Shown here: piece after piece, positions 1 to 5,014 of the stretch | Position numbering within the stretch: the first letter of the stretch is position 1 | Layout of the letters: each line of letters begins with the position of its first letter | NCBI GenBank assembly: GCA_948888345.1 | Contig: CAQTPN010000103.1 | Span: 1 to 5,965 of the forward strand | From: an uncultured bacterium | GTDB lineage: Bacteria > Cyanobacteriota > Vampirovibrionia > Gastranaerophilales > Gastranaerophilaceae | Direction of reading: 5' to 3' | Length of the DNA: 5,965 nt | Made by a program: the position numbers and the translations under genes | The notes under the pieces: model-generated | The model's database searches: none | What the model saw: only the letters and a program-made list of their open reading frames with translations | What the model was told of the DNA's origin: nothing

Positions 1-710
1 CATCTTTTTATTTCAGGGCGGAAAGCCCTCTGTACAAATGTGGGTGAGCCTTTTATGCCGGTATCATCGGCTTCAAGCCCTGTTTCTTCGATATTTAAAA
101 CCCTTATTTCTTTACTTTGAGCATTGATGTAATCTTGAATGCGCGGTTTTTTAATTTCAAAATTATTTTTTAAAACACATAAAACACAGGGTACGTTTAT
201 TTCAACAGTTGATATTTCATCTTCATTATCAACCTTTGCAATAATTTTTTCATTGTCTGCATCTAAAATATTCTTAACAAATGTTAATACAGGCAAATCC
301 AGTCTTTTTGCAACAGATGGGCCGGTTTGAGCCGTGTCTCCGTCTATTGCGAATTGTCCGGTAATTATAATATCAAAATCTTTAATAACATTTCTTATGG
401 CTCCCGCGAGGGTTTTACTTGTGGCAATTGTGTCTGCGCCTGAAAATTTTTTGTCGCAAAGATGAATTGCATAATCCGCCCCGAGGCTAAGACCATATTC
501 AAGTGCTTCTTTAGCGCATATTGGGCCCATTGATAAAAGAATAATTTCAGATTCAGGGTTTATCTTTTTAATTTCAAGAGCAGCCTGAATTCCGTATTCA
601 TCATAAGGATTTAATATATTTGTCAGTCCTTCTCTAATTATTGTATTTTCTTTGCTCCATTTAACATCATTTGTATCAGGAACTTGTTTAACGCATACTA
701 CTATTTTCAA
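1..710 (-). CDS. etfB: Electron transfer flavoprotein subunit beta (3' end missing at window edge)
   Basis: This is the beta subunit of the heterodimeric electron transfer flavoprotein, a cytoplasmic electron carrier that links acyl-CoA or related dehydrogenases to other redox partners. I read 236 uninterrupted codons from a TTG start at 710-708. The product begins MKIVVCVKQVPDT, the usual EtfB N-terminus. The nucleotide-binding loop GQFAIDGDTAQTGP lies at about residues 118-131, and the GIKGSPT..Q...RPE stretch seen near EtfB C-termini comes just before the edge. The family is about 255-265 residues, so roughly 25 are lost off the left side. No ATG fits: the conserved MKIVVCVKQ start coincides only with TTG, preceded by a weak GGGAT-type ribosome site. 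DGDTAQ.GP resembles the loop of anaerobic or bifurcating EtfB rather than the mitochondrial type (from memory), but that does not prove bifurcation. etfA would be expected to the left. Confidence 0.93.
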   Translation of the reverse strand, partial: MKIVVCVKQVPDTNDVKWSKENTIIREGLTNILNPYDEYGIQAALEIKKINPESEIILLSMGPICAKEALEYGLSLGADYAIHLCDKKFSGADTIATSKTLAGAIRNVIKDFDIIITGQFAIDGDTAQTGPSVAKRLDLPVLTFVKNILDADNEKIIAKVDNEDEISTVEINVPCVLCVLKNNFEIKKPRIQDYINAQSKEIRVLNIEETGLEADDTGIKGSPTFVQRAFRPEIKR

Positions 711-753
711 TGTTTCTATCCCAAAATTAACTTAAAATTTTTCCTCATTTTTT

Positions 754-762
754 ATTATAACA
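754..762 (-). promoter_or_regulatory. Extended -10 promoter of etfB
   Basis: Read on the minus strand, the sequence is TGTTATAAT: a perfect TATAAT (759-754) preceded by the TG of an extended -10 element. At 17 bp spacing the -35 position reads TCTTAA, a poor match, which suits an extended -10 promoter that does not need a strong -35. It lies about 44 bp upstream of the etfB TTG start. The call is from sequence matching only. Confidence 0.55.
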
Positions 763-786
763 TATTCTTTTAATTATTAAGAAATG

Positions 787-799
787 TTACCCGGGGTAA
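787..799. promoter_or_regulatory. Perfect 13-bp palindrome, possible operator
   Basis: TTACCCGGGGTAA is a perfect inverted repeat: 6-bp arms around a central G. It is the most GC-rich patch in an otherwise AT-rich divergent intergenic region. It lies just upstream of the etfB promoter and about 75 bp before the ATG of the plus-strand gene. No U-tract follows and the arms are too short for a terminator, so a dimeric regulator site is the simplest reading. I do not recognise the regulator. Confidence 0.4.
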
Positions 800-834
800 A
801 TATTTTAAGTAAATAAATTTTATGTTTATGCGTT

Positions 835-846
835 TATTATTATATA
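835..846 (+). promoter_or_regulatory. Weak -10-like region before the 814-residue gene
   Basis: Overlapping hexamers TATTAT (835-840 and 838-843) and TATATA (841-846) lie 28-39 bp before the ATG at 874. The last has TTTTAT at a 17-bp spacing (818-823). None has a good -35, so the exact promoter is uncertain. This gene must start its own transcript, because its upstream neighbour is divergent. Confidence 0.3.
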
Positions 847-873
847 CAGGTCAGGTAATAACAAGGACTAATC

Positions 874-3318
874 ATGGTTTCAGGCTTAAACCAGCAGCAA
901 AATCAGAATTTGCAATACGGAATGAATAACCGGTATGGCGGTGTGCAAAATTCTGCTTCAAATATGGTAAATCCTGCAGTCCAAAATCCTCAAAGCGGCC
1001 AGAATTTCGGGCAGCTTACATCCAGACCGGATACGTTTGAAAATAATCAGAATGACCCTAATTTTGGAGCAATAGATAAAGAAACTATTGAAAAAGGCGC
1101 ACAGGAAGTTCAAAAACAGGTGGATGACAATCCTTTTACCGCAATGGTGAAAAACATGTTCGGCATTGATATCCACAACCCCAAAAAGACTTTAATTTCA
1201 TTAGGATTAACTCTTACTACGGTTTTAGGGCTTGCAAAGCTTGGAAACAGCAAATTTGCAACCGAAAAGCTTGCTGATATCGGTATAGATGTAAGCAAGG
1301 CTCTGAAAAATAATTCTGCCTATATGAATGTTACGAGCAAATTAAAAGGTGCAAAAGAGAGTGTTGTTAAATTCTTAAGAAAAAATAAAAGTATAGATGA
1401 TATATTTGAAACATTTGCAAACAGAAAAGCAGGGGCGGTAAATCCTTTGGCTAAGGGTACAGGTACCGGATTAAAAAGAATATTTTCTCTAACCCCTCCG
1501 GACACTGCAACAACAGTTCTTGACAAGATGGTAAAAGCTGATGATGCAGCTGAACTTTCAAAATTGAAAAAGCTTGTTGCAAATGGCGACAGTGCAGCAG
1601 ATAAATTAAATAAATTAAAATTAAAAGGTAAAAATATAGCCGCAGAACAACTTGAAGTATTAACAAATGCAATTAATGACGGCGTGGCCGCAAAAGCACC
1701 GCTGGATGCTCTGCAAGCTAAAATAGATGTGCCGAAGCTTGATTCATTGAAAAAACTTGTCGGTGAATCAAAAGCGCGCGAAATGCTTGATGCCATTGGC
1801 GGAGATTCAATGGATGTAAGTAACAAACTTTTAAATTTAATCGGTGAAAACTTTGGAGTTATGAAAGATGGAGTTGTTACCGATGAAAAAGGTTTGCAGA
1901 CAATATTAAGACAGTTAAAAGCAGGCAAAATCACAGGTCTTGACGGAAGTCTTAATATTGATGTATCAGAATTTACAAATGTCAAAATGAATAATAACAA
2001 AGGCTTTCAAAAAATTGTCAGTGACTGGTGGCCCGTTAACCTTGTTGACAATATCGGCAAAAAAATAAGGGGTGATAAATGGAAGCCATTTGGCAGAGGT
2101 AATTTGGGCGATTCCTTAATTAAACACAGTATTATATCAGGAAAAGCAACAAGTACTAAAGCAGGTTCTTTTGTTCAACAATTAGCATTATTCCCCTCGG
2201 AAGCAATTTCAAACTTCGGAAACGATAAATCAGGCTTAGGATTCTTCCTCTGCGGTATGATTATGAACCTTTACAATAACGTTCAAGACGCACCGAAAGA
2301 GAAAAAAGCAGCCACAATGGCGGATGATTTTATGGGAACAATCGGTTCTCTTGCAATTACAACGCCTCTAGCCTGTGCTACAATGTACGGCCTTGCAACC
2401 ATGAAAAATGTTAAGGGCACGGGTATTGTATCAAAATATTTATTAAAACCGATGGGTAAACTGTTCGGAGCCGGACTTGACAAGTATGCAAAAGATGGCA
2501 AATTAATTTCTTCTGCCGCTACAAAATCATGGAAAAATATTATCCCGAGATGGGGCGGCGGTGCATTAAGATTTGCTTTAATTATGTTTGTATTCCAGAG
2601 TATATTTAATAAACCTGTCAGGGGTGCCGTAAACAAGATATTTGGCAAACCCTATGACCCTGCAGAAGAAGAGCAGATGAAACAAATGCAGGCTCAGGCT
2701 CAAAATATGGAAGCTGCCATGAAAGAGCTTAATTTAACGGAAGAACAAATGGTGGCAAAGCTTCAGGCTAATCCTGAATTTGTAACAGCTCTTCAAAATG
2801 ACCCTCAGGCCCTTCAAGCAATTCAAAACGACCCGACGCTTTTATTAAAACTTATTGCGCAGCTGCCTGATAACGGCTCTTCAAACGGGGCGCAAAATTC
2901 TGCAGGCATGAATAATGCAGCAGTTCAAGGGAATAGATTTGCATCAGCAGCATCTACGCCAAGCTCCCTTTTAAATAAACATGTAAACAACGGACAAAAT
3001 CCTTCTATGCAGGCACAAAGGCCTGAACAAAATCCGCAGGGTTCTTTAAATAATAATACACAGAATACTCCGGCACAAGCGCAAAATATGCAGGCAGGAC
3101 AGCAAGCCGCACAGGCATCAGGCCAAAATGCAATTTCTGATAATCAAAATAAATCAAATGAGCCTGTAAGAAAATATATACCCTCTTCAAAACCGTTTAA
3201 TTATGTTGAAGGCGACCAAAATACCATAAAGGCGGAAGAGATTACAAATCAAAATGTTCAGGCAATGCTTTCAAAGGCAGACAGGGCAGAGCGGGAAGCA
3301 ATGAAGATTTTAGGATAA
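874..3318 (+). CDS. Large Asn/Gln-rich protein with hydrophobic segments, function unknown
   Basis: I do not recognise this 814-residue protein. AAGGA at 863-867 sits 6 bp before the ATG, so the start is well supported. No signal peptide is visible. Residues 1-75 are rich in Asn and Gln. A hydrophobic segment follows at about 106-121 after a Lys pair. Residues 125-430 are Lys/Ala/Leu-rich and probably helical, with two similar LKKLV-containing stretches near 230 and 290. Three more hydrophobic segments lie at about 454-470, 487-508 and 561-578; these could span a membrane, but Lys, Gly and Pro between them make topology unclear. Residues 597-630 (EEEQMKQMQAQAQNMEAAM...) look like a helical or coiled-coil stretch. 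They lead into three 10-residue repeats (631-660) and a Gln/Asn/Ala-rich region to about 760. The C-terminus is a charged helix. The gene is intact, divergent from etfB and convergent with the prepilin gene, and ends at a strong terminator. It is probably an envelope-associated or membrane-active protein of a narrow lineage; this is inference. Confidence 0.85.
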   Translation: MVSGLNQQQNQNLQYGMNNRYGGVQNSASNMVNPAVQNPQSGQNFGQLTSRPDTFENNQNDPNFGAIDKETIEKGAQEVQKQVDDNPFTAMVKNMFGIDIHNPKKTLISLGLTLTTVLGLAKLGNSKFATEKLADIGIDVSKALKNNSAYMNVTSKLKGAKESVVKFLRKNKSIDDIFETFANRKAGAVNPLAKGTGTGLKRIFSLTPPDTATTVLDKMVKADDAAELSKLKKLVANGDSAADKLNKLKLKGKNIAAEQLEVLTNAINDGVAAKAPLDALQAKIDVPKLDSLKKLVGESKAREMLDAIGGDSMDVSNKLLNLIGENFGVMKDGVVTDEKGLQTILRQLKAGKITGLDGSLNIDVSEFTNVKMNNNKGFQKIVSDWWPVNLVDNIGKKIRGDKWKPFGRGNLGDSLIKHSIISGKATSTKAGSFVQQLALFPSEAISNFGNDKSGLGFFLCGMIMNLYNNVQDAPKEKKAATMADDFMGTIGSLAITTPLACATMYGLATMKNVKGTGIVSKYLLKPMGKLFGAGLDKYAKDGKLISSAATKSWKNIIPRWGGGALRFALIMFVFQSIFNKPVRGAVNKIFGKPYDPAEEEQMKQMQAQAQNMEAAMKELNLTEEQMVAKLQANPEFVTALQNDPQALQAIQNDPTLLLKLIAQLPDNGSSNGAQNSAGMNNAAVQGNRFASAASTPSSLLNKHVNNGQNPSMQAQRPEQNPQGSLNNNTQNTPAQAQNMQAGQQAAQASGQNAISDNQNKSNEPVRKYIPSSKPFNYVEGDQNTIKAEEITNQNVQAMLSKADRAEREAMKILG
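2764..2853 (+). repeat. Three tandem 10-residue repeats, Q-x-[ND]-P-x5-[LI]
   Basis: Residues 631-660 of the 814-residue protein read as QANPEFVTAL, QNDPQALQAI and QNDPTLLLKL. Each unit has Q1, an Asn/Asp at 3, Pro at 4 and a Leu/Ile at 10. The pattern recalls the NP/DP-punctuated helices of STI1/DP-type modules, but three short units are too few to assign a family. The DNA copies have diverged, so the repeat is old or constrained at the protein level. Confidence 0.6.
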
Positions 3319-3326
3319 TTTTAGAT

Positions 3327-3366
3327 ATAAAAAAGTTCCCTTAAAATTTTAAGGGAACTTTTTTAT
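3327..3366. terminator. Bidirectional intrinsic terminator (perfect 40-bp palindrome)
   Basis: A perfect palindrome with 20-bp arms is centred between 3346 and 3347. Its core is AAGTTCCCTTAAAA with the mirrored copy. The outer A and T runs give a U-tract on either strand after a GTTCCC/GGGAAC stem. It begins 9 bp after the stop of the 814-residue gene and ends 17 bp from the stop of the convergent prepilin gene, so it can end both transcripts. Confidence 0.9.
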
Positions 3367-3383
3367 TGTTTAATTTCATAATT

Positions 3384-3992
3384 TTATCCGGCTTTAGCGT
3401 TAATTTTAACCCCTGATTTTCTTACAGGAATTGAAAATCTGTCTTTGCCGACCATATTGGGTTCTTTAGCACCGTTAACATCATAATAAATAATTGCGCA
3501 GGCACCTGAAACTATAACTTCTGATGTTACTCCTTCATCAGGGGGCAGAACTTGAATGGTAGTTCCTTCTTTAAGAGTACAATTTGTGTCATATTCTATG
3601 CCAAATGTTAAACCATCAATTAATTCTCCAAAGTATTGGCCTCCAAGACCTGTAGAATCAGATGATTTTAGCTTTGAAACCTGTAAATATTTTGCATATA
3701 ATTCTGTAACACATTTTGCATTTGCCTGTTTTGTTGCATCTGTATCATCGTCTTTTGAAGTACCGCAGCTTAGATTATCCATCTTTTTTGTGGTTGAATT
3801 AAAAATTAAAACCTGCTTTGTAGCATCTGTAAAGTTGCCGACAGCTTTTCTTGCCATAACAATATTTGATTTTTCATTAGGATTTATATTTTTTATTGTT
3901 GTAATAAGCATTGCGGCACAAATACCAATAATGGCGAGTGTTATTAGGGTTTCCGCCAGGGTAAAACCTTGCTTTTTTGCATCATTTTTCAT
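3384..3992 (-). CDS. Type IV pilin-like protein (prepilin-type N-terminal cleavage/methylation domain)
   Basis: This 202-residue protein has a class III prepilin signal. A short basic leader MKNDAKKQG is followed by FTLAETLITLAIIG, predicting cleavage by prepilin peptidase after Gly9, a mature N-terminal Phe (N-methylated in the family), and the conserved Glu at mature position 5 (residue 14). The hydrophobic helix spans about 12-33. The globular part has cysteines at 76, 94, 138 and 165, possibly two disulfides. Near the C-terminus is YYDVNGAKEPNMVGKDRF (169-186), a signature I associate with pilin-like proteins of gut Vampirovibrionia and some other anaerobes. It would be inserted in the inner membrane and assembled into a pilus or pseudopilus. 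No assembly genes are in the window, so major versus minor pilin cannot be told. The ATG has only a weak AAGAAAG ribosome site, about 14 bp upstream. It ends at the shared terminator. Confidence 0.88.
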   Translation of the reverse strand: MKNDAKKQGFTLAETLITLAIIGICAAMLITTIKNINPNEKSNIVMARKAVGNFTDATKQVLIFNSTTKKMDNLSCGTSKDDDTDATKQANAKCVTELYAKYLQVSKLKSSDSTGLGGQYFGELIDGLTFGIEYDTNCTLKEGTTIQVLPPDEGVTSEVIVSGACAIIYYDVNGAKEPNMVGKDRFSIPVRKSGVKINAKAG

Positions 3993-4037
3993 AAGTCAAC
4001 TAAATCTTTCTTAAAATATTATTAACCTGATAAATTT

Positions 4038-4067
4038 ATTATAGGTCATAATGTATATTTTAAGCAA
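4038..4067 (-). promoter_or_regulatory. Promoter of the prepilin gene
   Basis: On the minus strand TTGCTT (4067-4062) and a perfect TATAAT (4043-4038) are separated by 18 bp. Transcription should start near 4031, about 40 bp before the ATG at 3992. The promoter lies in the 93-bp gap after the stop of the preceding minus-strand gene, and I see no terminator hairpin in that gap. The prepilin gene may therefore be expressed both from here and by read-through. Confidence 0.6.
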
Positions 4068-4085
4068 GTAAATCCTGTTGAAGTC

Positions 4086-4754
4086 CTACTTATGTTTGAT
4101 ATGTTTAATTAATTTTGAAATTTTTGATATTCCTTTTGGAATAAGCATGGCGGCAATTACTCCAAGAGAGCCGAACATCAGTCCTGCGCTTAATTTTCCT
4201 GCATTAAGGGGTTTCTTCCCGAGAGAGGTTGGAACAGGGGAATTATTATTTTTTTGTATTTCAGGAAGGACGGTCTGTTCGATTTCTGCTGCTCTTGAAT
4301 TTAAATTATCTGTTATGGGGGTTAAAGAGGCATTATTCGGTGCATCAACTACTCCTACATTCAAAGATGGAAGCGGCTTTTCCTGATTTTTGTCTGAAAT
4401 GTCAGAATTCTGTATTTCACCTTGAGTTTCTGTATTTATTTCGGGTGTTTGTATATCGGGAGCCGGCATCTGTGCTTGAAGGGAAGAATTTGTTTGATTA
4501 TTTTCTTGAGGAGGATTCAAAATATTTTGAACATCACCCGATGACGGTTTTGTGCTTAAAGACAATACATCCTGCTGATACGGGATATGCGACAGGGCGG
4601 CAGGCTTTGTGGCAGCTGTATTTTGGGCAGTTTGTGCCTGTGTGTTTTGAATATTCTGTGTGTTTATAGGACGGATATTATAATTTGCAGCCTGCATCTG
4701 TGTCTGATAAGGGTTGTAGCCTGTATTATAATTTAGATTGGGGGCCGCTGTCAT
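4086..4754 (-). CDS. Asn/Gln/Pro-rich protein with C-terminal membrane anchor, function unknown
   Basis: I do not recognise this 222-residue protein. AAAGG (4767-4763 on the minus strand) is 8 bp from the ATG, a good start. Residues 1-180 are low complexity, rich in Asn, Gln, Thr and Pro (for example QNIQNTQAQTAQNTAA at 35-49), with no signal peptide and little predicted structure. A single hydrophobic segment at about 187-205 (LSAGLMFGSLGVIAAMLIP) is followed by a Lys/His/Ile-rich amphipathic tail, KGISKISKLIKHIKHK. This is the layout of a tail-anchored membrane protein, with the basic tail most likely staying in the cytoplasm if the positive-inside rule holds. Its composition resembles the ends of the 814-residue protein on the other side of the prepilin gene. 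It lies upstream of the prepilin gene on the same strand and may be co-transcribed with it. Role unknown. Confidence 0.8.
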   Translation of the reverse strand: MTAAPNLNYNTGYNPYQTQMQAANYNIRPINTQNIQNTQAQTAQNTAATKPAALSHIPYQQDVLSLSTKPSSGDVQNILNPPQENNQTNSSLQAQMPAPDIQTPEINTETQGEIQNSDISDKNQEKPLPSLNVGVVDAPNNASLTPITDNLNSRAAEIEQTVLPEIQKNNNSPVPTSLGKKPLNAGKLSAGLMFGSLGVIAAMLIPKGISKISKLIKHIKHK

Positions 4755-4758
4755 ATTT

Positions 4759-4795
4759 TTAACCTTTAATATTTTTTAACACTTTAACACTTAAC
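4759..4795 (-). repeat. Four GTTAA units in the leader of the tail-anchored protein gene
   Basis: On the plus strand TTAAC starts at 4759, 4776, 4784 and 4791. The middle copies are extended to TTAACAC (4776-4782 and 4784-4790), spaced 8 bp apart. The first overlaps the ribosome site AAAGG. They may be a regulator half-site array or simple AT-rich drift. Confidence 0.4.
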
Positions 4796-4803
4796 TTCTA
4801 TAA

Positions 4804-4831
4804 TTTATATAAAACAAAACCCCTCTGAAAA
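4804..4831 (-). promoter_or_regulatory. Candidate promoter of the tail-anchored protein gene
   Basis: On the minus strand TTTTCA (4831-4826) and TATAAA (4809-4804) are 16 bp apart, placing a start about 40 bp before the ATG at 4754. Both hexamers are imperfect. The leader that follows carries repeated GTTAA units. Confidence 0.35.
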
Positions 4832-4889
4832 TTGCCCCGAATATCCCGGATTTATATACAAGTTTACACTAAATTAATCCCAAACAGTC

Positions 4890-4910
4890 ATGCTGAACTT
4901 GTTTCAGCAT
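4890..4910. repeat. Internal hairpin A of the inverted-repeat element
   Basis: ATGCTGAA and TTCAGCAT form a perfect 8-bp stem around the 5-nt loop CTTGT. It sits within the 27-nt unit 4887-4913, of which an inverted copy lies at 4922-4948. Confidence 0.75.
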
Positions 4911-4924
4911 CTTGTATCAATAAG

Positions 4925-4945
4925 ACCCTGAAACGAGTTCAGGGT
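4925..4945. repeat. Internal hairpin B of the inverted-repeat element
   Basis: ACCCTGAA and TTCAGGGT form a perfect 8-bp stem around the 5-nt loop ACGAG. In reverse complement it matches hairpin A's 27-nt unit at 22 positions. Four of the five differences form two base-pair swaps that keep the stem intact; the fifth is in the loop. Confidence 0.75.
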
Positions 4946-5014
4946 GACGATTTCAGATAGTTTTAGTGTAAACTTATATATAAATTCCAATATCCTTGAA
5001 AATAACTGTATAAT

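Larger units (their letters stand above)
4850..4985. repeat. 136-bp nested inverted-repeat element (MITE-like)
   Basis: The outer 24-bp arms, 4850-4873 and 4962-4985, are inverted repeats that match at 23 of 24 positions (one C/T difference), each containing AAGTTTACACTAAA or its complement. Inside are two hairpins, 4890-4910 and 4925-4945, themselves inverted copies of each other. The inner motif (ATGCTGAACTTGTTTCAGCAT type) resembles, from memory, a dispersed palindromic repeat found in many unrelated bacterial genomes. No reading frame fits inside. It lies between the miaA stop and the promoter of the next minus-strand gene, so it might also end miaA transcripts. A clear target duplication is not visible; the AT-rich ends could hide a TA duplication. 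A non-autonomous mobile element is the favoured reading. Confidence 0.65.

Noticed and set aside
139..330. 63-codon open frame on the plus strand
   Set aside because: It lies antisense within etfB, whose conserved motifs cover the same bases.
1558..1870. Internal duplication in the 814-residue protein (LKKLV near residues 230 and 290)
   Set aside because: The shared residues are few and in a Lys/Leu-rich background, so similarity by composition cannot be excluded without an alignment score.
1320..2000. 226-codon open frame on the minus strand inside the 814-residue gene
   Set aside because: It is antisense to an intact gene with a good ribosome site. Its Ser/Phe/Leu/Pro-rich composition is what the complement of Lys/Glu/Ala codons gives, and it has no recognisable domain.
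3556..4014. 152-codon open frame on the plus strand over the prepilin gene
   Set aside because: It is antisense to a clear prepilin with signal and promoter. The product has no motif and is explained as a shadow.
4229..4669. 146-codon open frame on the plus strand (and another at 4078-4386) over the tail-anchored protein gene
   Set aside because: The minus-strand frame has a proper ribosome site, a low-complexity region plus anchor layout, and gene-like spacing. The plus-strand products are incoherent.
4850..4985. CRISPR array or riboswitch as an explanation of the repeats
   Set aside because: The repeats are inverted, not direct, with no regular spacers. No riboswitch core is recognisable and the element is not placed as a 5' leader adjoining a start codon.
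4986..5014. Conventional intrinsic terminator directly after miaA
   Set aside because: No GC-rich hairpin with a U-tract is present in these 29 bp. The only strong structure nearby is the inverted-repeat element itself.
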